Assembly (NCBI GenBank): GCA_022706165.1
Contig: JAKJDA010000103.1
Span: forward strand, 1 to 8,420
Length of the DNA: 8,420 nt
Source of the DNA: Candidatus Hydrogenedentota bacterium
GTDB lineage: Bacteria; Hydrogenedentota; Hydrogenedentia; Hydrogenedentales; SLHB01
Direction: 5' to 3'
The notes beneath the pieces are model-generated. The model was given only the letters and a program-made list of their open reading frames with translations, was not told the DNA's origin and made no database searches. Positions 1-5,722 of this stretch are shown piece by piece. Each line of letters starts with the position of its first letter. Position 1 is the first letter of the stretch. Both the position numbers and the translations under genes were made by a program.

Positions 1-728
1 TGTCGGAAGAGACCACTGTCCGGCCAAAACCCATGGTCGAGATCGGCGGCAAGCCCATCCTGTGGCACATCATGAATATCTATTCGGCGCGAGGCTTCGG
101 CGAGTTCGTCGTCGCGCTGGGATACAAGGGCGAAATGATCCGCGAGTATTTCCTGAACTTCTACGCCGTCAACAACGACTTGACCATCGACATGGCCGCC
201 GGAACGACCACCGTCCACAACGCCCGTCAACCCGCCTGGAAGGTCCACCTTGTCGACACCGGCGCGCTTACGCAAACCGGCGGGCGCGTCAAACGCCTCA
301 AATCCTGGGTGGGCGGCGAAACCTTCATGATGACCTACGGCGATGGACTGAGCGACGTGAACGTGGCCGACGTGCTTGCGTTCCACCGATCCCACGGCAA
401 ACTCGCCACGGTCACGGCCGTGCGCCCTCCGTCGCGTTTCGGCGGTCTCGTGATCGAAAACGGACAGGTGACCACCTTCACCGAGAAACCGCAAATCGGC
501 GAAGGCTGGATCAACGGGGGGTTCTTCGTGCTTGAACCAGGCGTTCTCGACTACATCGACGGCGATGCAACGCTGTGGGAGCGCGATCCCATCGAACGGA
601 TCGCGGCGGACGGTCAGTTGATGGCATTTACGCACGATGGATTCTGGATGCCGATGGATACGCTGCGCGAGAAATACATGCTGGAAGACCTCTGGACCTC
701 GGGCAAGGCCCCGTGGAAGGTGTGGTGA
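1..728 (+). CDS. rfbF: Glucose-1-phosphate cytidylyltransferase, 5' truncated
   Basis: This enzyme makes CDP-glucose from CTP and glucose-1-phosphate in the cytoplasm, the first step towards CDP-deoxysugars of surface polysaccharides. The reading frame is open from the window edge (first full codon at base 3), and the residues before the internal Met at 33 read SEETTVRPKPM. This is the family's nucleotide-binding signature with its lysine, so the Met at 33 is not the start. Only about 14 residues (the GGLGTRL part) are missing; 241 are visible, in line with a family length near 257. Further family motifs, numbered from the Met at 33, are TYGDGLSDV (101-109), FTEKPQ (149-154), GWINGGFFV (158-166) and WMPMDTLREK (205-214). 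The next gene encodes a matching dehydratase-like enzyme, after a 219-base gap filled by a repeat element. Family assignment is firm; the nucleotide preference is inferred from motif similarity to RfbF. Confidence 0.93.
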   Translation, partial: SEETTVRPKPMVEIGGKPILWHIMNIYSARGFGEFVVALGYKGEMIREYFLNFYAVNNDLTIDMAAGTTTVHNARQPAWKVHLVDTGALTQTGGRVKRLKSWVGGETFMMTYGDGLSDVNVADVLAFHRSHGKLATVTAVRPPSRFGGLVIENGQVTTFTEKPQIGEGWINGGFFVLEPGVLDYIDGDATLWERDPIERIAADGQLMAFTHDGFWMPMDTLREKYMLEDLWTSGKAPWKVW

Positions 729-750
729 CGCCCGCGACTCCCCGGAAGAG

Positions 751-927
751 TTTTACCACAAAGGCGCAAAGGAACAAAGACACAAAGAAAGAATTTAACG
801 CAGAGGGCGCTGAGAACCCGCAGAGGACGCTGAGAAGAAGAGAAGAATATATGTTTTGTTCCTATCTGTGGTTTGATCTTCTTTCCTCTCCGTGATTTCT
901 CTGTGTCCTCCGTGTCTCCGTGGTGAA
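751..927. repeat. Composite inverted repeat of 8- to 11-base units
   Basis: This extragenic element is built of short purine-rich units in two opposing blocks. On the + strand, 756-787 holds four exact 8-base units of the form NNNCAAAG (CCACAAAG, GCGCAAAG, GAACAAAG, ACACAAAG). Bases 799-834 hold alternating CGCAGAG and CGCTGAG units, with starts spaced 9, 11 and 9. Read on the - strand, 927 back to 888 gives CCACGGAG, ACACGGAG, GACACAGAG and a further CACGGAG. The stretch near 877-854 gives ACCACAGATAGGAACA, also on the - strand. Both outer ends carry ACCAC, so the element is a degenerate inverted repeat centred near 848. It fills the gap between two genes of one pathway. It has no coding potential of its own: ORFs through it are low-complexity translations of the units. 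Its function is unknown to me. Confidence 0.8.
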
Positions 928-947
928 TCGTAAGAGGTGAGGTAGCT

Positions 948-1922
948 ATGTCGAAGTGGAATGATCGGCGCGTTCTGGTGACGGGCGCGACAGGACTGGT
1001 GGGGTCGTGGCTAACGCGCGCGCTGCTCGAACAAGGCGCGTACGTCGTGGCGCTCGTGCGCGACTGGGACCCGCAGAGCGAGCTCATTCGCAGCGGCCTC
1101 ATCCACCGCGTCTCGGTGGTGTCGGGCTGTCTCGAGGACTACTCCGCCATCGAGCGCGCCATCAACGAACACGAGACGGACACGGTGTTTCATCTTGCCG
1201 CGCAGGCAATCGTCGGCGCCGCGCTGCGCAGTCCCTTGCCGACCTTCGAAACGAATATCCGCGGCAGCTATAACCTGCTCGAAGCATGCCGGCGGCTCGA
1301 CGGCATCGTGAAGCGCGTGGTCGTGGCGTCAAGCGACAAAGCCTATGGCGATAGCGATGTGCTGCCGTATACCGAAGACATGCCGCCGCGAGGACGGCAC
1401 CCGTACGACGTGTCGAAATCGTGCACGGACCTCCTCGCGCATACGTACGCGAACACCTATGGCTTGCCGGTGGTCGTCGCGCGGTGCGGCAATATCTACG
1501 GCGGCGGCGATCTCAATTGGAGCCGGATTGTCCCCGGAACCATCCGCTGCCTGATGCGCGGCGAAGCGCCCATCATCCGCAGCGACGGCAAATTCACGCG
1601 CGATTATGTGTATGTGAAAGACGCGGCGGCGGCGTATCTCGCCATGGCGGAAGGTCTCGATCGCGCGGAAGTGCGTGGGCAAGCCTACAACTTCGGCCCG
1701 GAAAAGCCGCTGACGGTGCTGGAGATTGTCGATGCCCTGCGGCGGTTGATGCAGCGCGAAGACCTTGCCCCCGTCATCCTCAACGCGGCAAAAGCCGAGA
1801 TACGCGATCAGTATCTCTGCTCGGACAAGGCCAAACGCGATCTCGGTTGGACGCCGCAATACAGCCTCGAAGACGGCCTGCGCGAAACCATCGCGTGGTA
1901 CACGGAGTTTTTGTCGAAATAA
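948..1922 (+). CDS. NAD-dependent sugar-nucleotide dehydratase, CDP-glucose 4,6-dehydratase-like
   Basis: This is an extended short-chain dehydrogenase of 324 residues that should convert a nucleotide-linked hexose to its 4-keto-6-deoxy form. The Rossmann motif GATGLVG is at 13-19. The catalytic elements are SDK (129-131), in place of the usual TDK or SDK of 4,6-dehydratases, and YxxxK with Tyr153 and Lys157. The segment [16 protein letters not shown] (181-196) closely resembles the GNxxGGGD...RIVP block of RfbG proteins. Together with the upstream rfbF, this makes CDP-glucose the likely substrate. The protein is shorter than typical RfbG (about 360), so a related 4-epimerase or dehydratase with another nucleotide sugar remains possible. 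The start is supported by a GAGGTGAGG-like ribosome site ending about 5 bases before the ATG. The next gene begins 65 bases downstream. Confidence 0.85.
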   Translation: MSKWNDRRVLVTGATGLVGSWLTRALLEQGAYVVALVRDWDPQSELIRSGLIHRVSVVSGCLEDYSAIERAINEHETDTVFHLAAQAIVGAALRSPLPTFETNIRGSYNLLEACRRLDGIVKRVVVASSDKAYGDSDVLPYTEDMPPRGRHPYDVSKSCTDLLAHTYANTYGLPVVVARCGNIYGGGDLNWSRIVPGTIRCLMRGEAPIIRSDGKFTRDYVYVKDAAAAYLAMAEGLDRAEVRGQAYNFGPEKPLTVLEIVDALRRLMQREDLAPVILNAAKAEIRDQYLCSDKAKRDLGWTPQYSLEDGLRETIAWYTEFLSK

Positions 1923-1987
1923 CGTCGCACATCAACCCTCAATGCGGATAAGAGCGCCCTTTTCACCGTCACTACAAGGAGAGCATT

Positions 1988-3064
1988 ATGAGCCGAACCT
2001 ACACCGTACTCGTCGCAGGATTGGGCAAACGGGGCATGCATCATGCCTCGGCGTTCCAAGGCAACCCGCGTTTTGAAGTCGTCGGCTTGTGCGACATCGA
2101 CGCATCGCGCGCGGAAGCCGCCGCGGCCAAATTCCCCGGCGCGAAGTGCGGCACGGATTCCGCCGCGCTGGCAAAGGAATTGAAGCCGGATGTCTTTTGT
2201 TTCGCGACGTTGCCGAATATTCGCATGCCGCTCATCCAGGCGGGCATCGATTGCGGCGCGAAACTCATCGCCTATGAAAAGCCCATCGCGACGAGCACGC
2301 GCGAAGCCCGGCAAATCATGGACCTCACGCGCAAGGCGGGCGTGAAGACGGTCGTCAGCCATCAGCACCGATACGGCGTGCACTATCAGAAAGTGAAAGC
2401 GATCATCGCGAGCGGCGCCATCGGTCGTGTGCATACGGTCTACGGTCACGCAACGGGCTGGATGATGCACATGATGACGCACATGATCGATTACGCCATG
2501 TGGTTCAACGATTACGTCGAGGCGGACTGGGCCATCGCTCAGGCGGCGGGGCGCGGCAAGTTCGCGGACATCCACCGTTCGCCGGATTACATCGGCGGGC
2601 TAGTCCAGTTCAAGAACGGCGTGCGCGGCGTCTTCGAGACGGGCGCGGGCGCGCCGGATGTGCCGGAGGTCGACTATTGGTGGCGCAAGTGCCGCATCGG
2701 CGCACAAGGCACGGAAGGTTTCGCCGAAGCGCTGACGGGCGGCGGCTGGCGTGCGATCACGCGCGACTCGGGCGGCGTCATCAGCGGCGAAGGCTGCATG
2801 AACTACGACAACGACATGCCGCCGTACATCGAAGACATGGCGAAATGGCTTGACGATGACACGGCCGTGCACCCCTGCTGCGGCGAGAACGCGCACAAAG
2901 GCTTCGAGGTCATGATGGCGATGTGCCGGTCCGTCGTCGAACGCGGCCAGATCGCGCTGCCGCTGCCCGATGGCGCGCCCGAAATCGACGCGCTGGCAAC
3001 GGCCGTGCCGGAACGCCCCGTCCTTCTTTCGATGGAAGCGAACCGAAAAGAGTATCCGGGGTAA
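1988..3064 (+). CDS. Gfo/Idh/MocA family NAD(P)-dependent oxidoreductase
   Basis: This 358-residue protein of the glucose-fructose oxidoreductase/inositol dehydrogenase/MocA family probably oxidises or reduces a sugar, sugar acid or cyclitol in the cytoplasm. The N-terminal Rossmann fold has GLGKRG (11-16) and an acidic residue after the second strand (CDID, 35-38). The EKP motif at 97-99 carries the expected catalytic Lys98. The catalytic-domain histidine is probably His165, in the unusually Met- and His-rich run WMMHMMTHMIDYAMWF (158-173); the position four residues before it, usually Asp in the family, is His161. The ATG is chosen by an AAGGAG ribosome site at 1976-1981, six bases upstream. 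It lies between the dehydratase-like gene and an aldolase gene on the same strand, so the three may be co-transcribed. The substrate is not predictable; a role in CDP-sugar metabolism is only a contextual guess. Confidence 0.88.
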   Translation: MSRTYTVLVAGLGKRGMHHASAFQGNPRFEVVGLCDIDASRAEAAAAKFPGAKCGTDSAALAKELKPDVFCFATLPNIRMPLIQAGIDCGAKLIAYEKPIATSTREARQIMDLTRKAGVKTVVSHQHRYGVHYQKVKAIIASGAIGRVHTVYGHATGWMMHMMTHMIDYAMWFNDYVEADWAIAQAAGRGKFADIHRSPDYIGGLVQFKNGVRGVFETGAGAPDVPEVDYWWRKCRIGAQGTEGFAEALTGGGWRAITRDSGGVISGEGCMNYDNDMPPYIEDMAKWLDDDTAVHPCCGENAHKGFEVMMAMCRSVVERGQIALPLPDGAPEIDALATAVPERPVLLSMEANRKEYPG

Positions 3065-3070
3065 GCGCGA

Positions 3071-3107
3071 TGTTCCTGGGGAAAATCCCCGGCCAACACG
3101 TTTTCCC
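3071..3107 (+). terminator. Intercistronic hairpin with two exclusive pairings
   Basis: Between the oxidoreductase stop and the aldolase start, TGTTCC at 3071-3076 and GGGG at 3078-3081 can pair with CCCCGG (3087-3092) and AACA (3095-3098), leaving a one-base bulge and a two-base bulge. The run TTTT follows at 3101-3104, as in a weak intrinsic terminator. The same GGGAAAA (3079-3085) can instead pair perfectly with TTTTCCC (3101-3107), which would break the first hairpin. It could lower aldolase expression relative to the genes upstream. No regulator or ligand can be proposed from sequence. Confidence 0.4.
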
Positions 3108-3137
3108 GAAACCAACCCTTGAGGCAAGGAGCGCACT

Positions 3138-3857
3138 ATGGACTTATTCGAAAAATTCGCCGGGCAGATCGAGGTTTTCGTGGGCGTGTGCCACACGTTG
3201 AGCCGGAACATGTACGTGACAGGCCACGGCGGCAACCTGGCGTGGAAAATGGACGACGACACCCTGCTCATCACGCCGACCCAAATGAACAAGGGAGACA
3301 TCCGGCGCGAAGACGTGACGTTTCTCAACTTCAACGGCGAGGTGGTTGCGGGCAAACGCCGCCCGACCGGCGAGACGCCCATGTACATCAATTTCTTCCG
3401 CGAACGGCCCGACATCCGTTCCGTGATCCATTGCCACCCGCCCTACGTCAACGCGTTCGCGATCACGACCGGCCCGAATTGGCTGATGCGTCCCTTTTTC
3501 CCCGAAACCATCACCGAAGTGGGGCCCGTCCCGATCGTGCCCTATGGCGAACCGTTGACGCAGCGGCTCGCGGACAATTTCCTGCCCTTCCTCAAAAAGT
3601 ACAACGCGTTTCTGATGGAAAATCATGGACTGGTCATCATGAGCCGTCTCGATATCCAATGGACCTTGATGAACACCGAACTGCTCGAGATGACCGCCAA
3701 ACACATCCTTCACGCCCTACCCAATGGCGGCCTCAAGGAAATCGCCCGGGAAGACGTCCGCAACATGGACAACATCATGCGCACCCGCAACCTGCCCTAC
3801 ATGGGGGCGCCGGACGTCTGGACGTCGTTGGAACAGCTATATTTCGAAGAAGCATAA
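3138..3857 (+). CDS. Class II aldolase/adducin family protein (FucA/AraD-like)
   Basis: This 239-residue protein belongs to the zinc-dependent class II aldolase family, which includes L-fuculose-1-phosphate and L-rhamnulose-1-phosphate aldolases and L-ribulose-5-phosphate 4-epimerase. The zinc ligands are visible as HCH at 98-100 and His163 in ENHG. Glu79, in TGETPMYINFFRERPDIRSV, sits where the catalytic Glu73 lies in FucA. The phosphate-binding loop appears as GHGGN (29-33) and ITPTQM (45-50). Length is near the family's usual 215-240. The ATG follows an AAGGAG site at 3126-3131 by six bases. It is the last + gene of the sugar cluster and is followed by a strong hairpin. Retro-aldol cleavage of a phosphorylated deoxysugar is the family-level expectation, but 4-epimerase or decarboxylase activity cannot be excluded. 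An aldolase next to CDP-sugar genes is unusual. Confidence 0.88.
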   Translation: MDLFEKFAGQIEVFVGVCHTLSRNMYVTGHGGNLAWKMDDDTLLITPTQMNKGDIRREDVTFLNFNGEVVAGKRRPTGETPMYINFFRERPDIRSVIHCHPPYVNAFAITTGPNWLMRPFFPETITEVGPVPIVPYGEPLTQRLADNFLPFLKKYNAFLMENHGLVIMSRLDIQWTLMNTELLEMTAKHILHALPNGGLKEIAREDVRNMDNIMRTRNLPYMGAPDVWTSLEQLYFEEA

Positions 3858-3859
3858 TA

Positions 3860-3929
3860 CCCGGAAAACCGATTCGGCTTCTTCGCAGGAATCGATCCTT
3901 CTGCGAAGAAGCCGAATCAGACCCCCGGG
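3860..3929. terminator. Perfect 18-bp hairpin between convergent genes
   Basis: The arm at 3871-3888 (GATTCGGCTTCTTCGCAG) is exactly complementary to 3901-3918, with a 12-base loop. An outer CCCGG/CCGGG pairing (3860-3864 with 3925-3929) can extend the structure across an internal loop. It sits between the stop of the aldolase gene (+) and the stop of the zinc-ribbon gene (-), the expected place for a terminator serving both strands. No clear U-tract follows on either strand, so termination efficiency is uncertain. Confidence 0.7.
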
Positions 3930-3951
3930 ACAATCCATGGCCCCCAGATAA

Positions 3952-4437
3952 TCAGTCGCGCCAATCCTCGACGACGTCCTCCCCGGCATCCAACGGCTCC
4001 TCGCCCAACCCCGGCGCCGGCTCATCAAAGGACAATTCCTCAGCCCCGATGTCCAACTCGTCAGCGTCGTCGGCTTCCTCCAACAACGTCTCGGCAGGAT
4101 TCCGCGCAAAAGCCGCCACTTCTTCGTCGTCCGCCGGAACCAGCACCGCATCCTCTTCCTCGAATTCGTCTTCTTCCTCGACTTCATCCGCCTCGACGAC
4201 GCCGACTTCTTCCTCATCCTCGACGACGCGAGCAACCGGCGCCGGACGACGCGCCAAACGCTTGAGCGACAAACGCTTGGCGCTCTTGTCTTCCGCCGAT
4301 CCCACGCGAATCAACTCGATCTCCCCCGTCGCTTCTTTCGGACACCACTCGTCATGGGGACACTTGAAACCGGTCTTCTCCGCTCCCCACTCCGTAAACC
4401 TCCGTCCGCACTTGGGGCACTGATACTTTACCGCCAT
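3952..4437 (-). CDS. Zinc-ribbon protein with highly acidic C-terminal tail
   Basis: This is a hypothetical protein of 161 residues. The N-terminus holds a probable zinc ribbon with CPKC at 7-10 and CPHDEWC at 26-32, giving ligands Cys7, Cys10, Cys26 and Cys32. A basic segment follows (KSAKRLSLKRLARRP, 51-65). From about residue 73 to the end the chain is rich in Glu and Asp, with few hydrophobic residues, and is probably disordered. No enzyme motif is visible. The layout resembles other small bacterial proteins that join a zinc ribbon to an acidic tail, such as the FYDLN-acid type, but I do not claim homology. The gene is supported by an AAGGAG site about nine bases before the ATG and a TATAAT promoter upstream. 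The reverse strand holds a longer Ser/Arg-rich ORF, which I reject. A nucleic-acid- or protein-binding role is only a guess. Confidence 0.72.
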   Translation of the reverse strand: MAVKYQCPKCGRRFTEWGAEKTGFKCPHDEWCPKEATGEIELIRVGSAEDKSAKRLSLKRLARRPAPVARVVEDEEEVGVVEADEVEEEDEFEEEDAVLVPADDEEVAAFARNPAETLLEEADDADELDIGAEELSFDEPAPGLGEEPLDAGEDVVEDWRD

Positions 4438-4495
4438 CTCCGCGCTCTCCTTAGATACACAAAACTATTACGCTAATACCCTCTTGAGACGGCGC

Positions 4496-4523
4496 ATTAT
4501 ATCAGAAGCCGCCTAAAAATCAA
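4496..4523 (-). promoter_or_regulatory. Sigma70-type promoter of the zinc-ribbon gene
   Basis: On the - strand, TTGATT (4523-4518) and a perfect TATAAT (4501-4496) are separated by 16 bases. Transcription would begin near 4489, giving a leader of about 50 bases before the ATG at 4437. The -35 box matches the consensus at four of six positions. The position directly upstream of a gene with a good ribosome site supports it. Confidence 0.65.
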
Positions 4524-4563
4524 ACGCCCGAAAAGCGCCGCGCACACAGCCTAATCCGTCCGC

Positions 4564-4602
4564 TTCAAAATGAAACGACCCGTGCTCGATAACGAAATTA
4601 TC
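4564..4602. promoter_or_regulatory. Two short perfect dyads, candidate activator sites
   Basis: TTCA-N3-TGAA lies at 4564-4574 and GATAA-N5-TTATC at 4588-4602. They fall about 110 to 150 bases upstream of the start predicted from the sigma54-like promoter at 4687-4703, the usual distance for enhancer-binding activators. Arms this short occur by chance, so this is a candidate only. Confidence 0.3.
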
Positions 4603-4686
4603 CCGTACGCCCCGATCCCCCCTTCTTACGCCAAAGCCAAGGCATAACCTATTGAAAACAAAATACTTTCCGAGAAATGGGCGGCA

Positions 4687-4703
4687 TTGGCATCGCCTTT
4701 GCT
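4687..4703 (+). promoter_or_regulatory. Sigma54 (-24/-12) promoter candidate for the hsp20 pair
   Basis: The sequence TTGGCATCGCCTTTGCT fits the sigma54 consensus YTGGCACG-N4-TTGCW at all conserved positions except the C and G after TGGCA. The invariant GG (4689-4690) and GC (4701-4702) are exactly ten bases apart. The predicted start near 4714 falls at the base of the first leader stem-loop. A sigma70 reading, TTGGCA-N15-TATAGG (4687-4713), uses a short spacer and is weaker. E. coli ibpB is a known small heat shock gene with a sigma54 promoter, so this arrangement has precedent. Confidence 0.5.
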
Positions 4704-4714
4704 GTTGTATAGGC

Positions 4715-4784
4715 GGTCCACGGCAAGACGCAAGACAAGATGCCTCGTGGATCGAGAAGGCAACCAACAGCCTCGGCGTCGAGG
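4715..4784 (+). promoter_or_regulatory. Two stem-loops in the hsp20 5' leader
   Basis: Stem I pairs GGTCCACG (4715-4722) with CGTGGATC (4746-4753), eight pairs including one G-U. It continues as GCA/TGC (4723-4725 with 4741-4743) past a two-base bulge. Stem II pairs CCTCG (4771-4775) with CGAGG (4780-4784) over a four-base loop. The ribosome site at 4799-4805 is left unpaired, so this is not an obvious ROSE or fourU thermometer. It may stabilise the message or act otherwise. Confidence 0.4.
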
Positions 4785-4797
4785 CGGGACGGATAAG

Positions 4798-4805
4798 AAA
4801 GGAGG
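4798..4805 (+). promoter_or_regulatory. Shine-Dalgarno site fixing the first hsp20 start
   Basis: AAAGGAGG ends seven bases before the ATG at 4813. The frame stays open upstream to an ATG at 4687, which has no such site and overlaps the promoter candidate. Adding that stretch would give 42 residues unlike any small heat shock protein. The start at 4813 is therefore preferred. Confidence 0.85.
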
Positions 4806-4812
4806 GATCGTT

Positions 4813-5256
4813 ATGGGTCTGGTACGTTGGAGAGAGCGGGGCGACCTGAGCCCATGGAGCGCCTTGCGCGACCTGGAGTCCCAATTCAACCGCGTGTTCG
4901 GCGATTTTGGGCTGAGCTCGAATTGGACGATGGATCCGCTGGTGGACATCAGCGAGACGGATGAAGCCTATGTCCTGGAGGCGGACTTGCCGGGCATCTC
5001 GAAACAAGACATCGAACTGTCGTGCGTCGACAACGTGGTGACGATCAAAGGCGAGCGCAAACACGAGAAGAAGGTCGACGACGAGGGCGTGCAACGCACC
5101 GAGCGCCGGTATGGCGCGTTCCAGCGCTCCTTCGAGATTCCAGGCGGCTTTGAAACCGACAAGGTGTCGGCGGAATACACGGATGGCGTCCTGCGGGTTA
5201 CGCTGCCCAAACGCGAGGAAAGCAAGCCCAAACAGATCGACGTGAAGGTCCTCTAA
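4813..5256 (+). CDS. Small heat shock protein, Hsp20/alpha-crystallin family
   Basis: This 147-residue ATP-independent chaperone holds unfolding proteins in the cytoplasm until the ATP-driven chaperones act. The N-terminal arm (1-41) has the typical SPWSALRDLESQFNRVFGDF stretch. The alpha-crystallin domain runs from about 42 (PLVDISETDEAYVLEADLPG) to about 133. It ends with the family signature AEYTDGVLRVTLPK (120-133). The C-terminus KQIDVKVL supplies hydrophobic residues comparable to the I-x-I/V tail motif used in oligomer assembly. Length and layout match bacterial class A sHSPs. It is the first gene of a pair; the second starts 36 bases after the stop. A sigma54-like promoter and a structured leader precede it, and no CIRCE element is seen. 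Confidence 0.96.
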   Translation: MGLVRWRERGDLSPWSALRDLESQFNRVFGDFGLSSNWTMDPLVDISETDEAYVLEADLPGISKQDIELSCVDNVVTIKGERKHEKKVDDEGVQRTERRYGAFQRSFEIPGGFETDKVSAEYTDGVLRVTLPKREESKPKQIDVKVL

Positions 5257-5292
5257 GACCAAGGCCCGGCTTCAACCAAAAGGAGAACCGTC

Positions 5293-5646
5293 ATGACAAC
5301 CGAAACGAAACAGAAAGCGGGCGAGGTCTTTATGACGCCGCGGATCGACATCATCGAACAGCAAGACGCTGTCCGGATCGAGGCGGAGCTTCCGGGCGTC
5401 GCTAAAACCGGAGTGGAAATCCAAGTGGAGGGAGATGAACTGACGTTGACGGGTCGGCGTCGATCGGACGCCCAGCCGGGCCGCATTCTGGTCCGCGAGC
5501 GCCGTCTGCAACAATATCGGCGGGTGTTTGCCTTGAGCCGCGCCGTCGACTCCTCCAAGATCAAGGCCGAGATGCGCGACGGCGTGTTGACCTTGACCAT
5601 TCCCAAGGCGGAGCACATGAAGCCCAAGCAGATTCCGATTGTTTGA
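5293..5646 (+). CDS. Short Hsp20/alpha-crystallin family protein
   Basis: This second small heat shock protein has 117 residues. The alpha-crystallin domain begins almost at once, with PRIDIIEQQDAVRIEAELPG (16-35), and ends with AEMRDGVLTLTIPK (92-105). A C-terminal IPI (114-116) fits the I-x-I/V motif. The N-terminal arm has only about 15 polar residues and lacks the W/F-rich substrate-binding region of its neighbour. It is clearly diverged from the first protein rather than a recent copy. An AAGGAG site precedes the ATG by about seven bases. Sharing a transcript with the longer protein suggests mixed oligomers or a division of labour like that of IbpA and IbpB, but this is inference. Sequence support for the family is strong. 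Confidence 0.94.
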   Translation: MTTETKQKAGEVFMTPRIDIIEQQDAVRIEAELPGVAKTGVEIQVEGDELTLTGRRRSDAQPGRILVRERRLQQYRRVFALSRAVDSSKIKAEMRDGVLTLTIPKAEHMKPKQIPIV

Positions 5647-5684
5647 TTTCAGACGCCGCGCCCCTGGCGGCCGCACATACGGAT

Positions 5685-5722
5685 CACGGACCGCCCCGCG
5701 TGACAACACGGGGCGGTCCGTG
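5685..5722 (+). terminator. GC-rich 14-bp hairpin after the hsp20 pair
   Basis: CACGGACCGCCCCG (5685-5698) is exactly complementary to 5709-5722, with a 10-base loop. It begins 39 bases after the second hsp20 gene, as expected for a terminator. The downstream bases are TATAGTC rather than a T-run, so it is not a textbook intrinsic terminator. It overlaps the predicted nikR promoter and could also be a protein-binding dyad. Confidence 0.6.

Larger units (their letters stand above)
4438..4812. other. Divergent intergenic control region, 375 bases
   Basis: This gene-free stretch separates the zinc-ribbon gene (-) from the small heat shock gene (+). It holds a -10/-35 promoter for the - gene, two short dyads, a sigma54-like promoter for the + genes and two 5' leader stem-loops, each listed separately. 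No CIRCE element (TTAGCACTC-N9-GAGTGCTAA) is present, and I see no convincing sigma32 promoter. Short ORFs crossing it have no recognisable content. Confidence 0.8.

Noticed and set aside
751..927. CRISPR array
   Set aside because: The units are 8 to 11 bases, degenerate and adjacent, with no unique spacers of 25 to 40 bases and no cas genes.
614..1102. 162-codon - strand ORF across the rfbF end and the repeat
   Set aside because: Its middle is only a translation of the repeat units (HHGDTEDTEKS and similar), and its ends overlap two well-supported genes in antisense.
1808..2575. 255-codon - strand ORF
   Set aside because: It is antisense to the Gfo/Idh/MocA gene, with His/Arg-rich composition and no recognisable motif.
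3119..4423. 434-codon + strand ORF rich in Ser, Arg and Pro
   Set aside because: It covers the aldolase gene in another frame and then the complement of the acidic zinc-ribbon gene. Its composition is what GC-rich shadow frames give, and it would run straight through the 18-bp hairpin.
4613..4627. Pyrimidine tract CGATCCCCCCTTCTT nearly complementary to the hsp20 ribosome site at 4795-4810
   Set aside because: It could suggest a long-range RNA thermometer, but it lies about 100 bases upstream of the predicted transcript start, and pyrimidine tracts often match purine-rich ribosome sites by chance.
4652..4680. Sigma32 promoter starting at TTGAAA
   Set aside because: No CCCCAT-like -10 element or acceptable -10 box is found at the right distance downstream.
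4513..5262. 249-codon - strand ORF opposite the first hsp20 gene
   Set aside because: The + strand reading is an unambiguous small heat shock protein; the - strand product has no motif and crosses the divergent promoter region.
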